This document shows positions 1 to 11,716 of a DNA stretch of 64,000 nucleotides, one piece after another. Within the stretch, counting starts at the first letter, position 1; the number at the start of each line of letters is the position of its first letter. The notes under the pieces are model-generated. The model did not search any database. It was given only the letters and a program-made list of their open reading frames with translations, and had not been told where the DNA came from. A program made the position numbers and the translations under genes. Source of the DNA: Davidsoniella eucalypti (Eukaryota > Ascomycota > Sordariomycetes > Microascales > Ceratocystidaceae); NCBI GenBank assembly GCA_004009845.1, contig RMBW01000004.1, positions 310,001-374,000 of the forward strand, given 5' to 3'.

Positions 1-1473
1 TTACTGAGTTGCCAAAGTTTGGATCTGTATTAACCCTAGCGTAGCACGTATTATTGTAGTCATTGTAAAAGGTAGATATGTAATAGGAATACACATTTTC
101 TACCAAGAATTTTAGTAGTATTTGAATTAAGTCATCAATCTAAACCATAAGCGTTAAAGACTAGATTAAGCCAAAACACCGATTTTTTTGGAGGCTCTCT
201 GACCATCAATCACATAGAGAGCTAGTGATAAAGAACGAGCGAATAATTCAAGATAACTGTGTCATTTGTTACATGATGGTAGCCAAAATGAACATAAATA
301 AATCAAGAATCTCTATTGGGGGTTTGTATTCTCTTCTTTTTTTTTCCATTGGTTTTTTTTTTCCGGATGTCATTTATACAAAACCCGCCGATAATGTGGC
401 TGGTAGGTAGGATTTGCGAGGATTTTGGTCTTTGAAACTGTAGTCCCCGATATATGCATATTATGATTATCGAGCTTGCAGAATTTTCTTTCACTCTAGA
501 TTGACTCTACACTACTCCCTCAAGTGCGCGTAACTTTTAAATTTATAAATACGAGAGATTGTGTAAAACTCCAAAAGTACTCAAATGACCAATATCCACC
601 ATTTCCCCCCCCCCTACTATTGCTTCGATATATCTAGATCTCAGGCACGAATTATCAAATGAAGACGATAAGCCTGAAAGAAGGGTTTGAAAAAAAGCTA
701 GGCTTCCTTCCCATGTTCTCCATCTTATCAAGAATTTTAAGCAAGGTGTGCCACGTTTATGAAGAGCCTGGAAACTCCGTAATTCCCGTCGGGTATATGT
801 CCGTAGTCCTTTGTCAACCCACCCTGTACTATAGGGCCACCATCCAGCTCTTTACATGTGCTACAGAAGGGGACCCCACTGGAATCTTAAAAGTCTATAC
901 CCAAACTGGGTACATCGGGCCCCATAACTTTGTGTTATAGCTGTGGATTTATGGGCTTAATCGAGACCTGATCGGGCAATCGTTCGGAACTTGCCTGATA
1001 GTATCCATTTATCAACGCCTAGCCCAATTCTAGTTAGATATTACAAATACACAGTGTAGTGAAAAGTGAAGTTTCACGAAAAGGAAATGAAAATGTTGTT
1101 TCGAAATAGAGATATATCTACATAGTTGCGTGAATTTTGGTTATTTCGACGCGTCTATCGTCGTTTTGATGGCCAATGATAGGAGATAGATGTGCAAGTA
1201 TGTAGGATATGACTTCAGATTAAAGCGGGCGTTTAGGCGATTTTGACAAGACTAGCTGACCACGCAAAAAAAAAAAAACAGAAGAAAAAACGACGCTATG
1301 ATATCGCACAGACAAAATCTGCCCTAGGTGCAACCGACTATTCCATCCGCATAATATGTGAAATGCACGATGCGATTCACGCCAAGCGAGTAGAAACTTT
1401 TTGCATTTTGTCTAGCGTTTCTCCTCAAGGCGTTGTTATATATACAAGGCTTAGTCAGCACACATATAATTAA
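1..1473. other. AT-rich non-coding stretch, left edge
   Basis: No open frame here has recognisable domain content or sensible intron borders. The stretch is AT-rich with T and A homopolymers and one C tract near 605. An open frame at 659-940 (93 codons) is the longest on the plus strand, but it has no family resemblance I can name. The segment ends at the MULE described next; the last eight bases (1466-1473) are its left target-site duplication. Confidence 0.5.
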
Positions 1474-1540
1474 GAGTCAAGCTAATTTAACAGTTGGGAT
1501 TTTAATTTCACAGTTACGCTAGCCGTATTAGGAAATTGTA

Positions 1541-1562
1541 GTCACGTGGTGTCCCACGTGAC
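1541..1562. repeat. Palindrome with two CACGTG cores inside the MULE terminal repeat
   Basis: The terminal repeat contains GTCACGTGG, a 4-nt spacer TGTC, then CCACGTGAC, a perfect inverted repeat holding two CACGTG (E-box) cores. It recurs in all four terminal repeats of the two copies. CACGTG is the known site of bHLH factors such as Cbf1. Whether it serves as a transposase or host-factor site is inference. Confidence 0.7.
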
Positions 1563-1603
1563 ATCGTCGATTACAAGAAATAAAAAATATTTCTTACATC
1601 GCA

Positions 1604-1936
1604 TCACCACTTCACCACTACTATAAGATTAAACATGCATGCCAGAATAGAAAAAAGACAGCTAGTTACCCGAGACGAGCCTTTACGTATAGACGGTTTT
1701 GTACGTGTGTTAAGCTTGCCATGCCGATCACAGCCATAGACCACTGATTTCATACCACCATTGGTGTAAGAAGACACAGTTGAAAAGGCGTACCCACGTA
1801 CAGAAGCCCATGCATTAATGCCTTGGAAAAGTGCCTCTCGAGAGTGGTAGTGTATTGTTGGAGGAGGGGCAAGCCGTATAACAGGGGTGTCTGTGGTATC
1901 TATAGATAGCCCTTTATCCATAGATGATGATGCCAT
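1604..1936 (-). pseudogene. MULE transposase N-terminal fragment (FAR1-like domain)
   Basis: A 110-codon frame starting MASSSMDKG. Its middle part (EALFQGINAWASVRGYAF, then a basic stretch with VYGCDRHGK and SSRVTSC) resembles the N-terminal zinc-binding FAR1/WRKY-GCM1-type DNA-binding region of Mutator-like transposases, where the first cysteine follows a Phe-Ala-rich helix. After SSRVTSC the frame runs straight into the terminal repeat, so the last 17 codons are element end, not transposase. The catalytic DDE and SWIM regions are absent. The frame is also open upstream from an ATG at 2023, adding a hydrophobic stretch; a 2-nt indel breaks that extension in copy 2, so the internal start shared by both copies is preferred. 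Family assignment is by eye. Confidence 0.55.
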
Positions 1937-2219
1937 TGTGGTGTGTAGAAAATAAAAAAGTAGGGTGGTGAAGGTTTTCATCATCGTGAGCAGGAGGTAA
2001 TAACGGTGAGGGACCGTCTTCATAGATTTTTACTGCTTTATAATATTCAATTACATATGTTTCATCTTATAGTAGTGATGAAGTGGTGATGCAATGTAAG
2101 AAATATTTTTGACTTCTTGTAATCGACGATGTCACGTGGGACACCACGTGACTACAATTTCCTAATACGGCTAGCGTAACTGTGAAATTAAAATCCCAAC
2201 TGTTAAATTAGCTTGACTC

Positions 2220-5200
2220 ATAATTAACAGTGAAGTGAAGAAAAAAAACAAGAAAACATGTTATGCTACTTATACCAAAGTACACCGGATGTGCACCGGA
2301 GTTCTGGCAGGATCTCTGTTCATAGGCTAAATATCTGTCATTTTATTCAACTAGAGGGGTTACATCCTAGACTCAACAGAAACTCAAAGCGAGATAGCCC
2401 TGGTTCGTGATAATATAGAGGATGAGCAACCAAGCAAGATATCATAGTCTATACCTGAACTAAATGTATATTAATTTCATCATTTTTCACTGGAAATGAA
2501 CCTTTGAGATATGAATTTCGTATGAAACAAGACTGTAATTCCAACGATAGTAGCTTGATGATAGAGCTTGTAGGAATTCGTTTTATCATGACCTACTAGA
2601 GAGATTGGCATCCATTTGACTTGTTTTCTCCAAGTTAAGGTTTGTCTAGAGGGACATATTCTGCTCTGCAATACCACTTGGTCTTATTTGTTAGTTGATG
2701 CACGATGGCTGGCTGCTGCCCTGCAGAATTTTCACGCCAACTCACAGCCTAAAGAGGGGAAATAGGTTACAGAGGAACACCAGGAAAAAACACAAATCTA
2801 TCCGTATTCAGCGGAACCAGACTTGTGGTATTCCCGAAAGCGTGAAAGGAAATGGAAGTTTGTAGTTCTATACCTACATATATCACTAGTCTAGACAGGG
2901 CAGTTGAAATGAATGTATGTAACTCTGGAGACTCGTCGTCAAATACACAGTTAGCCCCTCTACCAACTGTAGCGAGCGGCTAGACAACGTAGTAGGAATA
3001 GGACTGTGTATCCTTTTTTTTTCTTTCTACTTCTTTCGTTGAATTCTGAGGGATGCCTTGGATTCCTTGATGAGCCTAAGGCCGCACTTAATGATTTGAA
3101 TTAGATATGCACATAACGTTACTTTCCATGATTCAGAGAGACACAAAGAAAAACAGAAAAAAATAAAAGCCTGACATATCAGCTGGTTCCCACATTGCAG
3201 GAATTTTGGCTATTTTACCAATGGCATGACCTGAATGGATAGCTCAACCTGGATATGAACATTGAACAACTACGATGTGATACTACTACACTGCTCGATA
3301 TTATAGGCTACAAAGTAAAGGGCGGTGTCAGAGAAAGAGGGGTTTGCAGAATGATCCAAAATAATCTTAACTATATGAATCTGCACACGGGAAAAAAAAA
3401 TGCAAAATTAGTTTGTTGGACGACGTCACTGTTGCCATGTAAGACAGATGAAAATCACGGCTAAGTTTAATTTGACCGGCATTCTAGAGTCAAGCCCAGC
3501 CAAGAAACCTTGTGATTTTCTTCTTTTCTTTTCTAATTCTTAGCTCCTTTGGCAACCTGGGAATATTCGGAGAGATTCTGGCAATATTTTAGAAGCTTGG
3601 TTATCGTAGGAAATTTCTGTAAAATGTTTAGGCGAGGGCAAATAGCCAGTTTTAAATGTAACAAATGAAGCTACAAAAATAATGACAGCGTGTCCATTTA
3701 GAAAACGTTCTATCGAGGCAAATTGTTTGTGGCAAAAAGCTCACGACGCTTGCTCTCTTTTTTTACTATAGAGAGTATTTGGTGAGATCATGTTAATTTC
3801 TGTGATGGCTTCTAGAATGAATAGAGCTATTGTATGTCGTCATTTATGGAGCCCCCGATTTTATTTTCCTCGGCCAGCCACTTTGTATTGTAGGCTTTGT
3901 TATCGTGCTTCATTCTCGATTTTCAAGGAACGGCTATCGTATGATCTCCATACCATTCAAGAGCAAAGACAGTCTCCATTTTATTTTATCCCGGGCCTCT
4001 ATTGTTCGTCCTGAACACCACTTCTATTGTGTCATCGCTATCAAAAAGGAATCGTGGACATCGCGCTTTCTTTTGCTCTGACAGCAAGCTTCGCGCTCAA
4101 AATAAGAGCAACAACACCGGATATGGCGGTATGTCCGGATTGGGACTTGCTCTTGCTGTGCATCAACATGATCTATCGATTTGGTCTGGATTGTCCATCG
4201 CCTAACCAATCACAGCACATTCTGCAAAGTGACCTCTTGCTACGACTTGGTTTCTAGACTGGATGCAATGCACGATAATGCGCAGCCCTTTCTTCCTATC
4301 TAATTGTATCCGTCATTGTTATACGGGAACATTGCAGCATCTTACGACGTTGGTTGATCAATATTCACATCGTATGCCGTTTGAATCCGCCGCTGTACTC
4401 GTACCCCCGCACTTGATGGCATACGTATCTATCAAACACGCAACGAAGTCGACGGTTTATCTTATGTCGATTCTACACATATACAGTGCTTATGTTCCAC
4501 CTTCGAAGCTTTGCTGTTCTTCAAGATTGTATTGCTGCCGGTCAGATAGAGTATCAAGTTTGGGATGTCATCACCGCACCATATGCTGTGATCTATACAA
4601 CTAAACATTCTTTCAACTCTAATACAGGCAGCAGACGGCGGCTAAATCGAATTATAGTACAAGACCATTCTTGGTCCTTGGCTTTCATAGAGCCGAGCTT
4701 AGACCGAATTGCTGTGTATACAAAAGGGGCCAAATTTTCGCCTCGTAGTTATCAATTATTTACTTGATTTATCTTGTGGTATGTACATGTACAACTATGC
4801 CTTTTGCATCAGATTCCCAGCCACCTGACCTTACCATGCTAGTATCATTTTTAAAATTATACAATGCTATTGATATGTAACAAAAAGTCCATCTCTTTAC
4901 TGAAGTGGAAGCCATGTAATCAATAAGGATATGTGTCTTCATGGAAATTTCTGTACGTTGTAACGAATGATATTCTTTATATTTGCGAATAGTTGTGAAA
5001 AATGCAATGGAATTAAGAAGATAAAAATCATATCATGATCATTGTCATATAATCACTATATCCGCATGTAAGTAGCATTACATGTATCGGCACTCCAGAC
5101 TCTGGAACATGTTGTTTCCTGATAAATTAGGAAACAATTCAAATAGAGCAAGCTTTTCAATTTTTTTCTCGTTTCTTGTAAGAACGTAGACTTTGTCTTT

Positions 5201-8200
5201 GTTCGCTTGCTTAGATCAAGAAGCTCGTCTGATACAACACATGAGAGGCGTAGTGAAGCGATGGCTCAGCATCTGTTTGCTAGTCTAGGCGTTGTTTTTT
5301 TATCGTAGTGGACGTTTAGTATTCTAATGTTGAAATCGTGAATGGGACATGAAGCTCAAGCCATGCGCATGATGGAAGGCGAAACTCCGAGCTGAAGTCT
5401 CAGTTTACTAGGTGTGGTTGGACAGGATCGTCAACATGCTACTGATAGTATGTATGTATAATGTTCATTGCATCTGTCCCGTCATAGTTGACGATCTATT
5501 CTATGATTCAAGAACCTCAAGCTTTTTAGAACGCTTCTCTTCTAGAGCTCCCGTCATGTAGACTACTTGATAATACATAGTAAATTAATGAAGTAATATT
5601 GGCCTCATTGCATCTTATGGCTGTAGGAATATGCAAATACTACCTATAAATCATATTTTTATATAAAACTTACAAACAGTGAGAAATTTAAGTAATGTCA
5701 AGGCCTAGACTTGATGTCAAAGCCGGAGGCTTCGGTAGGGACTTCTTCCGATCTACCGGCACCTTAACATATTCTACTTAAAAAGTACCGATTCATTTCT
5801 GTAGTCAACGGAATCTCCAATGTTGAACAAGCTCCTTTGTCGCTCAACAAAATGACATTACCTTCATCACGAGCTTTTTATAAACAAGCCAGAAGTTAAA
5901 AAAAATTAAAGTACCGTTTTCTCCTCCTAGAAAGAAGATAATGAACGCTAAAAACACACTTTAGCCTGGAGCTAAATACTCCGATTTCGCTAGTGAGGGC
6001 ATATTTTCTGTTCAATATTTCGGTAAAGTTTGGTTGCGTTCCTTTATTCCTAAATTCAACCTGATTATAGAACCAATGTTTTTATTACAATTGGTTAAAA
6101 GAAAAAAAAATTCCCCACTTTTATCACACTTTGTTTTCCTAGAAGCCTTGGGCAATTCGACGTAAGCGCAACTAGAAAAAAAAAATTGCATCAAGCGAGT
6201 ATAGTAGCAATGTAAGCTTGTATCTATTTATCCGGAGCTTAGCCAGTAATGGATAGCTTCAAGCTCTCTTTTCTTCATAATTTTCTCTCTACCCAAACGG
6301 GTAAGAGAGTCCGTCCAACAAAAGAAAAAAGCCTACCCTTTTTGCCGATATCTATTACAGTACTGCTCATACGGCCTTTGCGCTCCGCAGGTGATTTTAG
6401 GATATGCCGTGTACCAAAGCATGGCCTACCAGAGATGCTCTTTTACGCATTATCATGAAGTGAGGTCAACTGTGGAAATTTTTCAGAATACGCCATGTGG
6501 AGTTTTTGTCCTTGAGCCGCAGCCAATACCCCGGCTTTGGTGGGACTTTGTTACTTGCTTTTTTGTGTTTTCTTTTTCATCCTCTTCTTTGTGTTCGATG
6601 TTCCATTTATGGTGGTAGGCTACCCACTAAAAGACCACTTTTAGGACCCGAAAATATAGTGGGTTTCAGACCCTATTGTGTCTTTTTTCTAACAGACTTT
6701 CGCTAGAGTCAATCATCAGCCACATTTGGAATGTGATAGCGCAATTAAAGGGTTTAAGAACCAAGAACCCACTATGGAGTGACACTGACACAATCAAGGC
6801 CCCATGAGCTTCTTTGGTGGACTCATTCTAGCCATAGAGTCCATCTGCCTGTTTTCCCGCTGATCTGACACGTTCAATAGAATGGCAATGCCGCCTTGTC
6901 TTTCTCCATTCTTCGACGCGGTCTCGTCGGCCAAGATCTACCGTTTCTTATTTTCCAGTTCTTGTCTACTATGATAACTCTGCTTAAGTGCATATCTGCG
7001 CTTATTGTCCTGTGTAGATTTTAGACCAATTCAAACATTCAATAGTAGTTTCGAATCAAAATTATCGGCCGCACTTTTGGCGTTTCGGCCGTGGAAGAAA
7101 AATTAAAAATAAGAGCAAAAAAAAAATAAAGTGCGCATTGGGCTTGTTTTGATACATTTCGTTACAGGACAAATTGTGACCAAAAAGGGCACTCAGACCA
7201 TATTCTGCTGCAGGCTTTTATATGTCCGTCTCCAATGTTTCGCCGTAAGGTTTGTTTTCCGCGGACATAGGGCTCTATGGAAAGCTCGGACTTCTCATGA
7301 GACTTGGCTTCTCTCATAGGTGCCCAATCGCATGAGGAACTCGGCGGTGCCTCATACGTTACGATGCTGACTTTAAGAACATACCCGTACGGTAATAGTA
7401 CTAGTAATAGTTGTATGCTTAATGGCGGGATTTTGGCATGTATCGGTGGTTTCGGGTGAAACAGAGAGATATTTGTAACCAACACACGTTACTTCTCTTC
7501 GTCTTCTTTTACAAGCTTCGATATAGTTGTTGATACAAAGTTCAACATGGGAACGATGTCTAGGATCATTTTCGTCCAAACTTTGCCCTCCTTCATCATT
7601 CTCTCCCATGTATTTAAAAGCTTTGATATACTCCGAGTTTGGACCGAGTCCCAGCTTGAAGAAACTACGAAAAGCCAACGAGGCAAATAGATTGGCAAGA
7701 GCCAACATTAAGACGAACAACTCAAGTCATGATATACCGACCATTTTGACACTATAGCAGGGCTTGTATAGTGAAGCAACATCCACTTGTACTATGTGGT
7801 TTCGATACCGCCTATAATTCCCTGTTTTATGTTTATTACCTAGCAATGTTGTTTCCTCACTTCCTGCTTTGACTGTTACTAATACTATGATTCTGTTGGT
7901 AGCGTGTGCGTTATGATCATCCGTCCGTCTAGCTACGGTTAATAATAGCGCAACATCCGTTGAAATGCACCAGGTTGGCGCGGACTTTTTACTATAGCAC
8001 GTCTAAGCTAAAAAATATTTCATTAAGCGTATATACGAACGAGCCTATGACATGACCAGCTCCGTATTGAATTACTGTGACCAAAACATGACATTCATTT
8101 GCCGTTCTGGCAGCTGTTTTTACCTAAAGACCAAATTGTTTGCCTGTTTGCTCTCACATGCCGAGCAAACAGTGCTGTTGGGGTATTACTTTTTCCATCT

Positions 8201-10909
8201 TATTTTCATGTATGTGCATATCTGTACATATTCTTGTTCTTTTCGCCGCCCTCACCAAAAAAAGAAGAAGAGGATTTGAAATGAAAGAAGACTCAAGATG
8301 GTTAGCCTAACATCTTCGCTTGGCAAAATTGGGAACAAAAACCATTCAAGCACGAGACCTGCTGATGCTGACTTGATGAAAGGGATATTTTAGCAAAGTA
8401 CATCAGTAGTAGGGCAGCAAACGCGCAAACGAACCCCGTTAAGACATGGATCAAGGATTACCAAAGAGCAATGACGCCAGAGATAGCTGTGAGTGAAAAG
8501 GAAAATTAGCATTGCGCAGGTGAGGAACGAAGAAGATAACTATGTATCTGTATGTAATCGAAGAAGCTGCAGAACACGAATAGAAGGGCCATGCTGTTCT
8601 ATACGACAGGCAGGCCTAACTTCCATAGTTCCATTCGATATTGCTTTTTTGCTGGCATATTTGTGTATACCTTCTTGGCCTGTTTATACTACTATATTCC
8701 ACTAACTCCTGTAGTATGTGATACCGTTTTTAACCGCTGCTAAACAAGCAGGTATGCACGCTAGCTATATGTGTTTGCTCGGCTTTCCAAACTTGTTTTT
8801 CCATCTCGGGAATTATCGATGATCACTACTACAAAATAAAAGTTAAAATGTCTCAAAAGACAGGCATTCCATCTAACTGTAGAAGCTACATATCATAGGT
8901 GATTACAAAAGCATTGTGTCTCGGAGGTGGTACCAGTGGCCACAACTTCTATGACTTTCCATTAACATATTTTTTTGTGTGTTTATAAAAAATGAATAAA
9001 GCAAAAGAGGCGGTGACCGGTACAGTAAAGTTTGTCGGCGAAGCCTAACTCCTAATAAGTTGGCAAGTGTCCGATGCAGGCAGAGGCGTGGGAACGTAGG
9101 CATCGTTATAAGCATGATAGATGAAAAATTTGCATGCTCGTCTATATGCAAGTCTAGCATTACCTGCGACTCGCTCGACCACAATGACTCAGTGAAAGAA
9201 AAAAAAGGAATACAGTTGGGTAAGCATCGATTTCTAGAGCATTATCTTACGTCTATATTTCCCCTCAAATGCGGGTTCGAATAAATCTACTATCGCTGTC
9301 TGTTCCAGATTATTGGATCTGCTCTCCATCTCACCATCCAACTCTAGCCTTCAAGATCGTGTGGGGGATGAGCGGGTATGAATTCCGTTATAAACTATCC
9401 ACATGCTTCATTCTAGAATACAAAAGCCTGTCTAGATCTCCGTAGAATAAGAAAACAATGAATTCGCCCCTCATATTGACGTTGTTACACTGACCCAGAA
9501 ATGCTCTATTTCCCCATGTCTAGCCGGAGAACCACAGAATAACGGAGTCTTTCTTTTCGATGTTGGTGGCCCACTAGTGACAATAATTGGACAAAGCTTG
9601 AATGGCAAAAATGAAGCTCATAGATAGCACATAGAAGCTTGTTTTTGGTGGGGTTCCATAATGTGGACTGAGGCTCTTCGGATGTCTGCAAATGGAATGG
9701 ATCACAAGTTGGGTATATCTTATGTAGTTAACGTACAATAAAAGGTAATCCCCGTCAGATAGTCTATATATGTAAAAGTATGCTCCATGCTAATCTACAA
9801 CATGTCTACTCTCTCATGGTAGAGAACAGATTCTGGTCATATTATATGCTAGAAATGATAGCCATCATCTTCAGTCAACAGATGGCAGATCTCTGTAGCA
9901 AGATTCATCATTATTTACTAGTACTGTCGCTCATATATCTTGCTAGACGCCACCACAAAGCGCATGCTAGTTCCATATATGTACTGAACTGGTCGCTATT
10001 CCATATAGGGCCTTCACTTTCTTGTAAATAAACCGTCTCAACAGTTCTATAGAATACATACAGTATTCGTAAAATCGAAAAACAACTACCTGGTCCGCTC
10101 CATTATGTGATCCATATCAGCTGTAGTGTGCCGTGACTATGACATGATAAATTTCAGGTTCAATTCGTGACGGCCTACAAAACATGACTTTAATATACAC
10201 GTATGGCTCTTCTTGTTGCCCACTATTGACCGAAACTGCAATGATATGAGCTAGTCACATCAGAATCACAAACATCAAACTATTGACTATTGAATATTAT
10301 TCGTATATAGAGCTCAATAACTAGCTTTAGTAGTATAATGTTGTATGAAATGTACATAAAAGAGCCAAGAATCGATTTCATAAGCCTTTACAAGCACAAC
10401 ACTATGACTTCTTGTGCGGGCAGTGTAGCTCTCTGACTTTCTGTTGTATCTTGAGCGAAGTTTCAAGTTAGACAATACTTTAACCAGTAAACTACATGAT
10501 TTGGCGTAAGGTTTAGGTGGGAAAAACTTCCGTATGCATTTCATTGAGAGCCACTGCCATGCCGTCGTTGTTCAGATCCAAGTTGAGGTTGTACAAATCA
10601 CGTGTGGGTCCTGGAATCGATGCTGACTTATCGATAAGCGAAATATTTCGGTGGATTATCCATGGTAATCCCGGTATCTCGTTCTTATTGGCTGACTGGG
10701 CTTGACCCATTGGTCGTTTCGTGATATCGCCGAAAAGCTGTATGTCTGATTTTGTGGTGGTTTGATTGTTGATGGCAAAGCTTGCCTTCGAATACGTCAA
10801 CAACTGCAGACTCTATATTCGAGCACATTCGCTCGAGGTTTGTTTCACTCAAGGTACGACGAGATCTCAGTCTTTCACAATACTACGATAGCGAGGAGGG
10901 AAAATCACA
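2220..10909. other. 8.7-kb gene-poor AT-rich stretch
   Basis: I see no gene I can support. Open frames reach at most about 115 codons and match nothing I know. The two with the most protein-like composition are on the minus strand: 7373-7720 (115 codons, a hydrophobic start then a charged region) and 10513-10803 (96 codons, ending about 100 bp before the MRPL4 start). Either could be a relic exon; neither has convincing splice partners. Small hairpins occur, such as the GTTTCCT/AGGAAAC pair near 5110-5150. No tRNA-like A-box and B-box pair was found. Confidence 0.45.
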
Positions 10910-11716
10910 ATGGCTAGTCCTTGCAGTGCCCGGATGGTGCTGGGTAAGGCCGTTCAGCAAACGCAACTACTACGCACCAGAATGACAGCGACGACATGCG
11001 CCTTCTCGACCTCTGCCCGGAGTGATAAACAGGGTACCACCCGTGACAACAACCGATTCCGCGGTGTCAGTGTATTACGACGCTCCGGCTTGCGTGAGCC
11101 CGTGTCGGTTTCCAAGGAGCCGTTGCCGAAACCTAGCGACTACCAGCCAACAGCACCAACAAACGTGAATCATGGTCTGTGGGGATTCTTCCCATCTACG
11201 GGAAAGCTACTACGCACACCGCAGGAGGATTCAGAGCATGGCCGTGCGTGGACAGTAGAGGAACTGAGAAAAAAGGACTGGGAAGATTTGCATCGGTTGT
11301 GGTGGGTGTGCTTGCGTGAGCGCAACTTGTTGGCTACAGCGTCGGTCGAGCGGATTCGAGCGGACGTTGGTTTCGGTCACCAGGAGGCTAGAGAACGGGA
11401 TGCTCAGGTAGGCATAGCAATTCCGTCGCAGAGACATCATCATTGGATTATCATTTTGCTAACTAGGTGATGTCATTAGGTCCGGTTGACTATGAAGCGC
11501 ATCAAAGCCACACTGACTGAACGCTACTACCTCTGGGAAGATTCATACATGCTTGCGCAAAGCGACCCTGAAGTCAACCTTACTGGTCAAGGTGATGCCT
11601 ATCTTCCAGCCGCCTCCCGGGAAGCAGACGTATTTGTTGAGGATGAAGCCTGGGCAGCTAGTCTGGATGGTACTAGCCATACTGTTACCGAGTCCGTTGC
11701 TACCCCCAAGGCATAG
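10910..11716 (+). CDS. MRPL4: Mitochondrial ribosomal protein uL29m (MRPL4/MRP-L47)
   Basis: Structural protein of the mitochondrial large ribosomal subunit. Two exons, 10910-11407 and 11480-11716, give 244 residues. The 72-nt intron starts GTAGGC and ends TTAG, with a GCTAAC branch motif about 15 nt before its end. The joined frame reads ERDAQ-VRLTMKRIKATLTER, as expected across the MRP-L47 domain. Residues 1-40 are rich in Ser, Thr and Arg with no acidic residue until an STSARSD stretch, a typical mitochondrial presequence. The conserved core begins near residue 110 (GRAWTVEELRKKDWEDLHRLWW). The start is the first ATG of the open frame. The C-terminus is acidic and poorly conserved, as is usual for the family. 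I am sure of the family. Confidence 0.9.

Larger units (their letters stand above)
1474..2219 (-). mobile_element. Non-autonomous Mutator-like element (MULE), copy 1
   Basis: A 746-bp element with terminal inverted repeats of about 165 bp (1474-1638 and about 2055-2219), both ending in GAGTCAAGCTAATTTAACAG read inward. It is flanked by the direct repeat ATAATTAA (1466-1473 and 2220-2227). The second copy at 50388-51136 has a perfect 9-bp duplication, so the 8-bp repeat here is probably a 9-bp duplication that lost one base. Long inverted repeats with a 9-bp duplication are the established signature of MULEs. The interior keeps only a transposase N-terminal fragment on the minus strand, so the copy cannot encode its own transposase. 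It is oriented opposite to copy 2. Confidence 0.85.

Noticed and set aside
1937..2023. N-terminal extension of the MULE frame in copy 1 that looks like a signal peptide
   Set aside because: It is broken by a 2-nt indel in copy 2 and is more likely leader sequence of the transposase gene.
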